A stretch of 64,000 bases of DNA from Sporosarcina jeotgali (GCF_033304595.1 NZ_CP116341.1:477001-541000); one strand, 5' to 3'; counted from the stretch's first letter, positions 35,118 through 43,941 are shown. Notes: generated by a model from the letters alone, not told the origin. Translations and numbers: made by a program.

Positions 35118-35827
35118 TGACCTTTCAAAATAAGAAGTTAAGGAACGAACTCAAATTTTACCTTCATATCCATGAGTATTTATCATTGCGCGCCAAAACT
35201 TCTGCCATGTTAGAGCTGGACAGACATTCACTATCCGAGAGCGGGTATTCCATTAGAAGTCTGTATTTCGACGGCATGCATGCCCACTCGCTTCACGATA
35301 AAAATGACGGGATTTTCAGCCGTGAAAAATATAGAATCCGAGTATACAACGGAAGTAAAGACGTGATTAATCTGGAACGGAAAAACAAGTATGGAATCTA
35401 TGTGAATAAGGAGTCTGCTCCGCTGACACTTCGTCAATATGAAGAGATTCTGAAAGGAGAGTATGACTCGCTTCGCGGGACAGGCTATCCGCTCATTGAT
35501 GAATTCCATCGAGCACTGGCTTATCGGAACTTCCGGCCGTCCGCGATTACTGATTATGAGAGGGAAGCGTACATTTACGGCCCGGGAAACGTAAGGATTA
35601 CGTTTGATAAGCGGCTGGCAGCGGGTGTGAATACGACAGATGTTTTCAGTGACAGTTTGATTCTGGAAGAAGTGCTCCCAGTTGAAGAAACGGTACTTGA
35701 AGTGAAGTATGACGAATACTTGCCGACTCAAATTCAACAGTTAGTGGAGGTGAACCAATTCGTCAGATCCGCTATTTCAAAGTTTGTCATTTGCAAAGAA
35801 GCAGGAATGCTTCATTTCAAAGAGTGA
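35117..35827 (+). CDS. VTC domain polyphosphate polymerase-like protein
   Basis: About 236 residues forming a VTC (triphosphate tunnel) domain. Basic motifs expected to line the tunnel are visible: REKYRIRVYNGS, LERKNKYG, and VRITFDKRLAAG, with EVLPVEETVLEVKYDEYLP supplying acidic metal ligands. No membrane segment. It starts at ATG 35117, overlapping the pelG-cotH stop by one base; a GTG at 35114 is an alternative. VTC, CotH and DUF4956 genes recur together in bacteria; the substrate here could be ATP/polyphosphate, which is not proven by sequence. Confidence 0.88.
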   Translation: MTFQNKKLRNELKFYLHIHEYLSLRAKTSAMLELDRHSLSESGYSIRSLYFDGMHAHSLHDKNDGIFSREKYRIRVYNGSKDVINLERKNKYGIYVNKESAPLTLRQYEEILKGEYDSLRGTGYPLIDEFHRALAYRNFRPSAITDYEREAYIYGPGNVRITFDKRLAAGVNTTDVFSDSLILEEVLPVEETVLEVKYDEYLPTQIQQLVEVNQFVRSAISKFVICKEAGMLHFKE

Positions 35828-35838
35828 GGTGACCGGGG

Positions 35839-36519
35839 ATGAATGATTTAATTACTTTTGATAATGTTATAAAGAAAAGTGTTATTAACTTAGAGGCATT
35901 TAGAAGTGTCTCCTACATCGATATGCTTTTCGGTTTTACTTGTGCGTTTGCCATTGGGATATTCATCTTCTGGATCTACCGCCGTTACTTTAGAGGGGTT
36001 GTCTACAGCTATAATTATAATGTGTCATTTGTGCTGATGACGCTGATCACCGCGATGATCATTATGACCATCAGCACGAACATCGTTCTGTCTTTAGGGA
36101 TGGTAGGAGCATTGAGTATTGTCCGGTTCCGGACCGCGGTGAAAGATCCGCTTGATATTGTCTATATGTTTTGGGCGATTTCTGCAGGCATCGCTTCAGG
36201 TGCAAAGATGTATCCGCTGGCGATTATAGGGTCTCTTTTCATCGGCGCCGTCCTCGCTGTCCTTTCTAAACGGAAAGTTCATAAGCATGCGTACTTATTA
36301 ATCATTCGTCATACAGAAGAAGCGGCAGATCCGTTGCGGAATGAGTTAAGGAAAATGACGACATCATTGAAATCCAAGAATGTTCGGAAAGGTTATACAG
36401 AGCTGACATTGGAGCTGAGTTTACGGGACGATAACACTTCGTTCATGAAGAAGTTGAATGATATTGAAGGAGTCATGGAAGTCTCCCTTATTAATTATAC
36501 GGGTGATTATGCTCAATAA
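35839..36519 (+). CDS. DUF4956 membrane protein
   Basis: 226 residues with four membrane helices in the first 150 (DMLFGFTCAFAIGIFIFWIY, FVLMTLITAMIIMTIS, VLSLGMVGALSIVRFRTAVKDPLDIVYMFWAISAGIASG), followed by a soluble ferredoxin-like C-terminal part. The LSIVRFRTAVKDP segment marks DUF4956, a usual companion of VTC proteins. GAGGTGACCGGGG provides the SD. Last gene of the pel operon. It may form a membrane partner for the VTC/CotH modules; function unknown. Confidence 0.88.
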   Translation: MNDLITFDNVIKKSVINLEAFRSVSYIDMLFGFTCAFAIGIFIFWIYRRYFRGVVYSYNYNVSFVLMTLITAMIIMTISTNIVLSLGMVGALSIVRFRTAVKDPLDIVYMFWAISAGIASGAKMYPLAIIGSLFIGAVLAVLSKRKVHKHAYLLIIRHTEEAADPLRNELRKMTTSLKSKNVRKGYTELTLELSLRDDNTSFMKKLNDIEGVMEVSLINYTGDYAQ

Positions 36520-36627
36520 GTTCCAGTCAACGGTACTTGTTTTAGAGGTCGCTGTGAAAGCTGCTGTCTTTGCGAATGTATCTTTTTGAAAATAGCCGTC
36601 CTTTCCAAACATATACTGAACAAAACA

Positions 36628-36654
36628 AATCCAGTCGACTCGATCGGCTGGGTT
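36628..36654 (+). terminator. Possible terminator of the pel operon
   Basis: Eleven-pair stem AATCCAGTCGA / TCGGCTGGGTT counting G-T pairs, followed by TGCTTCGTT, a weak T-tract. Confidence 0.4.
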
Positions 36655-36731
36655 TGCTTCGTTCTCTAGTGGTATATTGATAGATATAAGGGGAGACTGA
36701 ATATTCAACTACCGGAATAGGGGGAATGGGG

Positions 36732-37178
36732 ATGGCGATACTTGACGTAAAAGGATTGACGAAGACGTTTGGAACGTTTAAAGCGCTTGACGGCGTAGAC
36801 TTCGAAGTGAGAAAAGGAGAAGTTTTCGGGTTCATCGGTCCGAACGGTGCTGGGAAATCGACGACGATCCGAGTGCTGCTGGGGTTATTGAAAAGGGATG
36901 CAGGGACGGCCATGATTTTCGGTCAAGATGTCTGGACGGATGCTGTTGCGATCCATGAAAGAATCGCATACGTCCCGGGGGATGTGAACTTATGGCCAAA
37001 TTTGACGGGCGGGGAAGTCATTGACTTGTTTGCGAGTCTGCAAGGACGTGTGAACACAAAGCGAAGAGATGAGCTGATTGCAAAATTCGACTTGGATCCG
37101 ACCAAATGCAGAACAGTTTTTACCGATGCTGATGCTCGTTATGGCATTTATAGCGACAATTCTTGTATAACATTATAA
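36732..37178 (+). pseudogene. Truncated ABC transporter ATPase (deletion remnant)
   Basis: The first 130 or so residues are a normal ABC ATPase of the multidrug/BcrA type: [16 protein letters not shown], Walker [11 protein letters not shown], a Q-loop-like region and [10 protein letters not shown]. The frame then changes to unrelated sequence ([15 protein letters not shown]...) and stops. The signature motif, Walker B and the rest are missing, so it cannot be a working ATPase. Behind it lies the end of an ABC-2 permease, showing that one deletion removed the middle of a two-gene transporter. Confidence 0.85.
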
Positions 37179-37313
37179 TTAGGCAGTTTGTGCCAAGTCC
37201 CGGAATGGCCGATTGAAAGGATGAACTGGATGGCGGAGGGGAGTTTGTTCGTAATTGCTGGTGGATTGCTCAGTGCAGGAAAGGTCGGCTACCGTAATAG
37301 AGACATTCAGTAG
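37179..37313 (+). pseudogene. C-terminal remnant of an ABC-2 type permease
   Basis: An open stretch that reads VPEWPIERMNW followed by LFVIAGGLLSAGKVGYRNRDIQ and a stop. The end, a membrane helix followed by GYRNRDI, is the usual C-terminus of ABC-2 permeases paired with BcrA-type ATPases. It has no start codon or SD of its own. Confidence 0.75.
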
Positions 37314-37452
37314 GGACTGTTTTAATGTTGAAAACGCAGGCTGTAAAGTGTGTATCAAGGGGGCTCTTTATATACCCCTTATATGATTAATGGTCACCTC
37401 TAACTGCATACTGTATAATGGAATATAGGAAATTAATGGAGTGTGATCATGA

Positions 37453-38268
37453 ATGCAGTCATTCGACCAATTTATTAACTATATAGCAAAACATACGGAT
37501 GAGCTGGCGGCTACAATCGTTAAGAGGGTTGTCGACCAGATACCAAGTGAAGTGCCTGAAGCTGAACAACAGCAGGCGCTGCTCATGTACAAGGAACTTT
37601 GGAAATCACTAGGGGAATCATTGCGAGTTGACCAATTTGAAATTCCTGAAGCGCTTATGAAGTGGAGCCGCAGCAACGCAGCTATGCAGACAGAAATAGG
37701 CGGCAAAATCTCTGTGATTGTAGATCGCTATCCGCCGACACGCATCGTGTTTTCAAATGTTCTAGTTGAAATCAGCGAAGAAGCTGGACTTTCTTTAAAA
37801 GAGTTCGCACAAGTCAACAAACAAGTAAACACGATGCTGGATATTAGCCTCAATGAAACCTATTATGCATTTGAACGGCTATCGGAGCTCTATCGTTCCG
37901 AAACGGAACACGAACTCGCGCAATTATCAGCACCGATTGTTCCTTTACAAGATGGAATTGTCGTCATTCCGTTCATCGGTGAAATTACCGACGACCGCTC
38001 CTATGCAATTATGAATAATGTTCTGCCAAAAATTGCAGAGATGGATGTGGAGTGCGCAATTGCAGATTTCTCCGGGCTCGTTTCAGTAGATGATCATGTA
38101 GTCCGGTCGCTCCATCAAATTGAAGATGCACTTAGTTTGATGGGGATCGATTTCTATACGACAGGACTGCGGCCGGAACTTGCACAGAAGATCGTCAATT
38201 CAGGCATGGATTTTGCGGGGATGAAGTATTATGCAACGGTTAAACAGGCTTTGGAAAGTTTGTTGTGA
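37453..38268 (+). CDS. RsbR-like STAS domain protein
   Basis: 271 residues. The N-terminal 150 form a helical, globin-like non-haem sensor (FDQFINYIAKHTDELAATIVKRVVDQIP...). The C-terminal STAS domain (IVPLQDGIVVIPFIGEITDDRSYAIMNNVLPKI...) is that of RsbR-family stressosome proteins. The usual phosphorylated Thr/Ser pair region reads IADFSGLVSVDDHVV, in place of LDITGVPVVDTxVA, so a Ser may replace the threonine. No rsbS or rsbT lies nearby. It probably modulates sigma-B-type stress signalling. ATG at 37453; an SD-like GGAG lies 12 bases off. Confidence 0.82.
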   Translation: MQSFDQFINYIAKHTDELAATIVKRVVDQIPSEVPEAEQQQALLMYKELWKSLGESLRVDQFEIPEALMKWSRSNAAMQTEIGGKISVIVDRYPPTRIVFSNVLVEISEEAGLSLKEFAQVNKQVNTMLDISLNETYYAFERLSELYRSETEHELAQLSAPIVPLQDGIVVIPFIGEITDDRSYAIMNNVLPKIAEMDVECAIADFSGLVSVDDHVVRSLHQIEDALSLMGIDFYTTGLRPELAQKIVNSGMDFAGMKYYATVKQALESLL

Positions 38269-38288
38269 CAGTAAGAAGCTTTAACATG

Positions 38289-38318
38289 CGGATTCTTGTG
38301 TTTAGAGTCCGTTTTTTT
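38289..38318 (+). terminator. Terminator of the RsbR-like gene
   Basis: CGGATTCT-TGTGTTT-AGAGTCCG followed by seven T. Confidence 0.85.
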
Positions 38319-38331
38319 GCGTCCTGAACAT

Positions 38332-38363
38332 AAAAAACCAGCCGCGATAGTGATGGCTGGTTT
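38332..38363 (-). terminator. Terminator of the small SHOCT-like gene
   Basis: AAACCAGCC / GGCTGGTTT stem; on the minus strand it is followed by TTTTTTATG. Confidence 0.8.
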
Positions 38364-38381
38364 ACTTGTTAGAAACCCGGT

Positions 38382-38690
38382 TCAGGATTGTATGTAAGTA
38401 TTCTGTTTGCTGCAAGTCAGGAGTCTATTTTGAACAGTGAGCTCGTCTTCGGTTAGCAGACCTGATTCACGCAAGTCCTTAAGTCGCTTCAGTTCGCCGG
38501 CTAAAAAATCTTGGCGTGAGGAACGCTGGGTACCGTTTGAATTTCCGAGTTGTTTCGTATGACTTCTTATAAACGTGTAGCCTAAATAAAGTGCGCAGCA
38601 TGTCAGCAGCAGCACGATTCCTAATGTGATTGACTTTGTAAATCCCCAAGTGACTAGAAGGACAAAAATACCGAGAACAGACCAACTCAT
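38382..38690 (-). CDS. Small membrane protein with SHOCT-like tail
   Basis: 102 residues: two membrane helices (WSVLGIFVLLVTWGF and LGIVLLLTCCALYLGYTFI), a hydrophilic linker, and a C-terminal segment ELKRLKDLRESGLLTEDELTVQNRLL that resembles the SHOCT oligomerisation motif. ATG at 38690 follows GGAGG; a TTG three codons earlier is too close to the SD. Function unknown. Confidence 0.7.
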   Translation of the reverse strand: MSWSVLGIFVLLVTWGFTKSITLGIVLLLTCCALYLGYTFIRSHTKQLGNSNGTQRSSRQDFLAGELKRLKDLRESGLLTEDELTVQNRLLTCSKQNTYIQS

Positions 38691-38890
38691 CGTGTTCAAC
38701 CTCCACTGTATGATAAGACTATCTTATCTAGAAAAAAAGAAAAAGTATACAGTCCAAAGGAACTATATCTGTTTAATTTAAAGGCTTTTTTTATCTTAAT
38801 GAATTTATTTATGAAGACAAATGTAAGACTTTGTAATTAATGACCGAATAGTTAATGAAATCTGTTTTCAACAGTGATATCATAGATATT

Positions 38891-38918
38891 TTGAAAAAGC
38901 TTTTGGTTCCCTTATCAT
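38891..38918 (+). promoter_or_regulatory. Candidate promoter of the SLH-SGNH hydrolase gene
   Basis: TTGAAA at 38891-38896, 16-base spacer, TATCAT at 38913-38918. Confidence 0.45.
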
Positions 38919-38986
38919 TCAAACTTTAAAAAATGAGTCGATATAAAATACAGCGAACTTAACTACTTGCAACAGGGGGAAATGAA

Positions 38987-40300
38987 TTGAAGAGAGAAGC
39001 AAAAACATATCGCAAATGGGCGGTACTGATCGTTTTGATGTTGACCATATCCTTCATATCACCAGTCATTGTTGAGGCGGATGGTTTCAGGGATGTATCG
39101 CCGGCGTATAAAGAAGCCGTCACTTATTTAACGGAAAAAAACTATACGAATGGAATTTCACCAACACTTTTTGGTACGGGTGACCCGATTACGAGAGGAA
39201 GTGCAGCTGTCATATTGGCAAATGCATTGGAACTGCCGATGAACTCTGCAGAATCCCGCGGATTTTTAGATGTTCCTGCACGTGCAGAACAGGCTGTCAA
39301 TGCTTTGAAGCATGCAGGAATCATACGCGGGAAAAGCGATTCGCACTTCGGATTTACGGATTCGATAAAACGTGGTGAAATGGCGCTGATGCTCAGCCAT
39401 GCCGAAGCGTATAATTTAACAGGAGATGTCTCTCGTATTGGCTTCCGTGACGTCAATAGCCGTTATGCAGAAGCTGTGGCTGGATTGATTGCTAATGGGA
39501 TCACAAAAGGGAAATCAGAAACTCGATTTGGAACGGATGATTTGCTGAAACGCGGAGAATTTGCAGTTCTTGTCTATCGTTCAGAAATGGACAAGTTGAC
39601 GGAGTCGATGCCTAAGACGTACAGCGCGCTTGCGAATCAATTGAAAAGTGGAAACGTGAAGTCTATCAAATTGATCGGTGATAGTATTACTGCCGGGGCT
39701 GGCGGAAATGGCTATACAATCCCGGCAGATGGACGCGTGATTTTACAAGACGGGCAAGCGACCTATCGGGAATCATCTAAGCTGGCAGATACGTGGGCAA
39801 ATCGATTCCGTGCATATGTGGAACGTCCAGAGTTCGGACAAGTCGATTTCTTCAATGCGGGCATTAGCGGGAAAACGGCTCAGTGGTCACTGGAGCGGAT
39901 AGACAAGCTGGTTTCATCCAAAGAAGATGTGGTCTTTGTGATGCTTGGCACGAACGACCGTCTCATTGGGGACCTCAATCAGTATGAACAAACGATTCGC
40001 AAGCTTTTATCTGAAGCAGACAAGCGTTCGAAGCTGATGGTTGTCATGGCACCGCCGCCTTCTACGCAGCAGATCGCACATTATCAATTCTCGCCTGAAA
40101 GTATTAATAATCTTTTAAAACGAATCAGCAGCGAAAATGGATATATGTTTGTATCGCATTACGATGCGTTAAGTGAATTCTTGGCGCAGCATCCGGAAAC
40201 GTCTTATGAAGACTTGATGGAAACAAAGAGTCCTCATCCAACGAGCGCTGGATATGAAGTGATGTGGAAAGCGATCCAGAGTAAGCTGCAGTTAAAATGA
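38987..40300 (+). CDS. Surface SGNH hydrolase with three S-layer homology domains
   Basis: 437 residues. Signal peptide (LIVLMLTISFISPVIVEA), then three SLH repeats (about 30-200; FRDVSPAYKEAVTYLTEKNYTNGI, FLDVPARAEQAVNALKHAGIIRGK, FRDVNSRYAEAVAGLIANGITKGK) that bind pyruvylated wall polymer. The second half is an SGNH/GDSL esterase: GDSITAG supplies the nucleophile, NAGISG the glycine and LGTND the asparagine. The last block reads KSPHPTSAGY, so the catalytic His is present but the Asp three residues before it is replaced by Lys. It may deacylate surface glycans. TTG start after GGGGG. Confidence 0.88.
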   Translation: MKREAKTYRKWAVLIVLMLTISFISPVIVEADGFRDVSPAYKEAVTYLTEKNYTNGISPTLFGTGDPITRGSAAVILANALELPMNSAESRGFLDVPARAEQAVNALKHAGIIRGKSDSHFGFTDSIKRGEMALMLSHAEAYNLTGDVSRIGFRDVNSRYAEAVAGLIANGITKGKSETRFGTDDLLKRGEFAVLVYRSEMDKLTESMPKTYSALANQLKSGNVKSIKLIGDSITAGAGGNGYTIPADGRVILQDGQATYRESSKLADTWANRFRAYVERPEFGQVDFFNAGISGKTAQWSLERIDKLVSSKEDVVFVMLGTNDRLIGDLNQYEQTIRKLLSEADKRSKLMVVMAPPPSTQQIAHYQFSPESINNLLKRISSENGYMFVSHYDALSEFLAQHPETSYEDLMETKSPHPTSAGYEVMWKAIQSKLQLK

Positions 40301-40307
40301 ATACAAC

Positions 40308-40339
40308 AAACCCCCTTCAAGAGTTTTGAAGGGGGTTTG
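40308..40339 (+). terminator. Bidirectional terminator, SLH hydrolase and nanE
   Basis: Perfect 13-bp stem AAACCCCCTTCAA / TTGAAGGGGGTTT between converging genes. Confidence 0.88.
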
Positions 40340-40355
40340 TCGTATGAACCATGTT

Positions 40356-41045
40356 TCAACGGGAATTGGTACGAGCATTTTGCAGTTCATTGGCAAACGT
40401 ACGGGTGATGTCTCGCGGACGTGTAATTGCACCGCCGACAACCGCAGCGTATACACCAAGTTCAAACACCCGTTTAAGCATTTCAGGTGTTGCAATATTG
40501 CCTTCTGCAATAACGGGTGCAGTTACGGAGCTCAATACTTCTTTTAAGAACGAAAAGTCGTCATGATACACTTTTTTCCCAACCGTATTGGCCGTGTAGC
40601 CATGTAAGGTCGTTCCGATGTAATCGAAGCCGAGCTGTTCTGCGCGAACGGCTTCTTCCACAGTTGCAATGTCCGCCATGAGTTCGACGTGAGGTGCAGC
40701 CGAACGAACGTAGTGAACGAGCTCTTCAAGGGATTCCGCCGGACGCTTCGCAAGAGTGGCGTCCATCGCAATCACTTCACAGCCGCTTGCGAGCAGTTCA
40801 TCTGCTTCAATACGAGTTGCTGTAATGTAGACATCCGATCCCGGATAGTTCCGTTTCACAATTCCAATCACAGGAAGGGACACTTCTTGTTTAATCGCTG
40901 TTATATCTTCTTTCGAATTCGCGCGAATCCCTTTTGCGCCGCCTTGATAGGCAGCAAGTGCGAGTTTACTCATGATGAAAGACGAATGCAGCGGCTCGTC
41001 TTCGAGTGCTTGGCATGAGACGATTAAGTCTGATGGTAAATGCAT
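40356..41045 (-). CDS. nanE: N-acetylmannosamine-6-phosphate 2-epimerase
   Basis: 229-residue TIM-barrel enzyme that turns ManNAc-6-P into GlcNAc-6-P. Family signatures are clear: [67 protein letters not shown] and [43 protein letters not shown] precedes the ATG. It lies 12 bases behind the PTS gene in the same operon, so the imported sugar is probably ManNAc or a related amino sugar. Confidence 0.94.
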   Translation of the reverse strand: MHLPSDLIVSCQALEDEPLHSSFIMSKLALAAYQGGAKGIRANSKEDITAIKQEVSLPVIGIVKRNYPGSDVYITATRIEADELLASGCEVIAMDATLAKRPAESLEELVHYVRSAAPHVELMADIATVEEAVRAEQLGFDYIGTTLHGYTANTVGKKVYHDDFSFLKEVLSSVTAPVIAEGNIATPEMLKRVFELGVYAAVVGGAITRPRDITRTFANELQNARTNSR

Positions 41046-41057
41046 GAGATTTCCTCC

Positions 41058-42608
41058 TTATTGCTCTAAAAGTTCTTCTACTTCGTTCTTTATAACAGAT
41101 ACTTGAGGACCATATACCACTTGGACACCGGTACCATTCATAATGACGCCTTTACTGCCTGTCAATGGGAAAACTTCTTTCTTTACGAGTTCCGGATCTA
41201 TTACTGTAACCCGCAGACGAGTTGCGCAGTTATCCAGGTCAAGAATATTCTCTTTTCCTCCAAACGCATCGATAATTGTATGAGGACGGCTCGCTTGAGG
41301 GTCGATAGATGATTGACCGTCAGCAGGTTCAACCGCTTTTTCATCTTCCCGTCCGGGTGTTTTAAAGTTGAATTTGCGAATCATGAACTTGAATGTGAAG
41401 TAGTACAAGAAGAACCAAACGATTCCGATTGGGATCACATACATCCAATTCGTCTTCGCTTCCCCTTGCAATACACCGAAGAGCATGAAATCGATGAATC
41501 CGCCTGAGAACGTCTGACCGATTGTAATATTGAAAATGTCAGCCAGCATGAACGCCAATCCGTCAAATACGGCGTGGACCACGTATAGTGCTGGTGCAAT
41601 GAATAGGAATGAGAATTCAAGCGGTTCTGTAATTCCTGTTAAGAATGAAGTCAGCGCAGCCGAAAGCATGAGACCGCCGACGACCTTTTTGTGTTCTGGC
41701 TTTGCTGTGTGATAAATCGCAAGGGCCGCTCCGAGAAGACCGAACATCATCGTAATGAAACGGCCGGACATGAAGCGGGAAGTGCCTTCAAAGAATCGTT
41801 CTGTGGTCGGGTCACTTAATTGTGCAAAGAAAATGTTCTGTGTACCTTGAACAAGCTGACCGCCGATTTCCAGGGATCCTCCCAAACCGGTTTGCCAAAA
41901 TGGCAAGTAGAAAATGTGGTGCAATCCGAAAGGTCCAAGCATACGAAGGATAAATCCATACAAGAATGTTCCGATGACACCTGTCGCATTGACCAAGTTC
42001 CCAGCCTCTGCAATTAGATTTTGGAAAAGCGGCCATATGAGATACATGATTGCTCCGAGAATAATGGATGAAAATGCTGTCACAATCGGAATGAAACGCG
42101 AGCCGCCGAAGAATCCTAAATACTGAGGCAGCTCAATTTTGTTGAATCGATTGTGCAGCATACCGGCCATGATTCCGACAACAATACCGCCGAATACACC
42201 CATCTCGAGCGTTTGAATGCCTAACGCATTTCCTTGTCCGACAGCCGAAAGATTGTCGGCAGCAAGTGTATCGGTGATGGATAAGATCGCATTGATCGTT
42301 GCGTTCATGACTAAGTAGCCGACAAGAGCTGCCAGCGCAGCGGTCCCTTTATCGGAACGGGCGAGGCCGATTGCAATTCCGACTGCAAAGATGATTGGAA
42401 GATTGGCGAAGACAATACTGCCCGCGCTGCTCATTATAGTAAACAGTGCTTGTAAGAAAGACTGATCTAAGATTGGATAAGAACTGATTGTATTGGGATT
42501 GGATAGTGCTCCCCCGATTCCTAACAGCAAACCAGCGGCAGGCAGAATCGCGATTGGCAGCATGAACGATTTCCCGAACTGTTGAGCTTTACCGAAAAAG
42601 TTTTTCAT
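41058..42608 (-). CDS. PTS transporter, EIICB (amino sugar/glucose family)
   Basis: 516-residue fused permease that phosphorylates its sugar during uptake. The IIC part (ten or so membrane segments, about 1-400) opens with FMLPIAILPAAGLLLGIGGAL and contains GITEPLEFSFLFIAPALYVVHAVFDGLAF, the glucose/GlcNAc superfamily signature. The IIB domain at the end carries the phosphorylated Cys461 in DNCATRLRV. No IIA domain is attached. ATG at 42608 after AGGAGG; upstream codons to 42668 overlap the promoter. Cotranscribed with nanE, so ManNAc is the likeliest substrate. Confidence 0.9.
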   Translation of the reverse strand: MKNFFGKAQQFGKSFMLPIAILPAAGLLLGIGGALSNPNTISSYPILDQSFLQALFTIMSSAGSIVFANLPIIFAVGIAIGLARSDKGTAALAALVGYLVMNATINAILSITDTLAADNLSAVGQGNALGIQTLEMGVFGGIVVGIMAGMLHNRFNKIELPQYLGFFGGSRFIPIVTAFSSIILGAIMYLIWPLFQNLIAEAGNLVNATGVIGTFLYGFILRMLGPFGLHHIFYLPFWQTGLGGSLEIGGQLVQGTQNIFFAQLSDPTTERFFEGTSRFMSGRFITMMFGLLGAALAIYHTAKPEHKKVVGGLMLSAALTSFLTGITEPLEFSFLFIAPALYVVHAVFDGLAFMLADIFNITIGQTFSGGFIDFMLFGVLQGEAKTNWMYVIPIGIVWFFLYYFTFKFMIRKFNFKTPGREDEKAVEPADGQSSIDPQASRPHTIIDAFGGKENILDLDNCATRLRVTVIDPELVKKEVFPLTGSKGVIMNGTGVQVVYGPQVSVIKNEVEELLEQ

Positions 42609-42639
42609 TGTAAATACACCTCCTGGAAATATTTTTATC

Positions 42640-42668
42640 AGAATAGCAAACGCTTTCAGGATTGTCAA
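42640..42668 (-). promoter_or_regulatory. Sigma-A promoter of the PTS-nanE operon
   Basis: On the minus strand: TTGACA (42668-42663), 17-base spacer, TATTCT (42645-42640). The spacer contains a cre site. Confidence 0.8.
42645..42658. promoter_or_regulatory. cre site for CcpA in the PTS promoter
   Basis: AGCAAACGCTTTCA fits the catabolite-responsive consensus TGNAANCGNTNNCA except at the first base. It lies between the -35 and -10 boxes, where CcpA binding would block transcription. Confidence 0.75.
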
Positions 42669-42758
42669 TGTAAAAATGGACTTATTTTATAGTTTGCGTA
42701 TGCAGTTTTAGGCTATGCTATGATGTTGGAAAAGCTGAAATGAGAAAGGACTATAATT

Positions 42759-43553
42759 ATGGATTTTGAAAATCGCCTGCAAAAGCACAGCGCGGAGTTC
42801 ACCGAGAACGATCGTAAAATCGCGGAACATTTACTGAACGAAAAAAATATTGCTCAAAAATCGATTACGGATCTGGCTGAAGAGATTGACGTTTCGCCTT
42901 CTAGTATCACCCGCTTTTGCAAAAAAATTCGGTTTGCCAGTTTCCAGCAGATGAAATACGCGTTACTTGCAGCGCGCACCGAAAAACGTGTGAATGATGA
43001 AGAAGTGGAGTGTGTAGCCAGTTATTATCAGTCCATTATTGCGTCCACTCAGCAATTCATGGACACAGGCCAGACGGAGCGCATTGCAAATGATCTAATT
43101 CACGCAAAGCGTGTTCTGTTTTGCGGTATTGGGAATTCGGGTTTGATTGCAAAAGAATTCAATAGCAGAATTGAGCGGATGGGAATCGATTCAACTGCGA
43201 TTACGGACGCGCATGCGATGGTTATGAAAAGTGCATTGCTCGTGGAAGAAGACGTGTATATGTGCTTTTCGTACACTGGGAAAACGCAAAGCGTGTTAGA
43301 CGCTACTCGACAGGCGAAAGATTGCGGAGCACGGGTCATTGTCATTACAACAAATGATGCCGAGGAGCTGACTGCACTTGCAGATGAAGTGGTGCTGGTT
43401 GCAAACCATGTATTTGTCGATGATGAAAAGTTTATCAACACCCAAATTTCAAGTTTGTTTTACTTGGATGTGCTGACATACCGTTTGCTGGAAAATTCAA
43501 AGTTAATGGAGCAGCGCAACAAAACGCTTGAGGCACTTAAACGATTTGGATGA
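42759..43553 (+). CDS. RpiR/MurR-family transcriptional regulator
   Basis: 264 residues: an N-terminal helix-turn-helix (KSITDLAEEIDVSPSSITRFCKKIRFASFQQMK, about 35-68) and a C-terminal SIS sugar-phosphate domain (VLFCGIGNSGLIAKEFNSRIERMG..., CFSYTGKTQSVLDATRQAKDCGARVIVIT). It is divergent from the PTS-nanE operon and presumably controls it in response to an amino-sugar phosphate. AGAAAGGA precedes the ATG. A strong terminator follows. Confidence 0.9.
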   Translation: MDFENRLQKHSAEFTENDRKIAEHLLNEKNIAQKSITDLAEEIDVSPSSITRFCKKIRFASFQQMKYALLAARTEKRVNDEEVECVASYYQSIIASTQQFMDTGQTERIANDLIHAKRVLFCGIGNSGLIAKEFNSRIERMGIDSTAITDAHAMVMKSALLVEEDVYMCFSYTGKTQSVLDATRQAKDCGARVIVITTNDAEELTALADEVVLVANHVFVDDEKFINTQISSLFYLDVLTYRLLENSKLMEQRNKTLEALKRFG

Positions 43554-43581
43554 ATAACCATCTGGAAACGCAACTGATTTC

Positions 43582-43623
43582 ACCTCGGATTTGTCTTTTT
43601 TAAAAGATGAATTCGGGGTTTTT
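43582..43623 (+). terminator. Terminator of the RpiR-family gene
   Basis: Eighteen consecutive pairs counting G-T, from ACCTCGGATTTGTCTTTT to AAAAGATGAATTCGGGGT, then TTTTT. Confidence 0.85.
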
Positions 43624-43941
43624 CTAATTCTTATGATGACTGAATTAACCCTGATCTCTTTGCTGCAAACAGAAACGGAAAGATAAGTAAACTTGAGATG
43701 CAGCTCTCACTTTGAATTAATATACATATACTCGTATAGTTAGATTCTTTTAAAAAGAAACAGAATTTTAGTTGACTGGAAGAATACACTGTAGTAGTGT
43801 ATATGAAATCTAATTACGGGTGAACTGCAATTGGATTGCTAGTAGATGTACATACATTATTTTGCATATGAATCAAAAGGAGGTTTGCAGAGGACTGTTC
43901 CAAGGGATTCTTTAAAAAGATAACGGCAGGGGGAAGAATGG
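43624..43941. other. Control region of the yfcC-M20 operon
   Basis: About 318 bases without a gene. It holds a TTGACT at 43772-43777 and a perfect inverted repeat at 43784-43802. The remainder is AT-rich; nothing else stands out. Confidence 0.5.
43784..43802. promoter_or_regulatory. Inverted repeat, candidate operator of the yfcC operon
   Basis: ATACACT-GTAGT-AGTGTAT, a perfect 7-bp inverted repeat just downstream of a TTGACT box. Confidence 0.45.
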
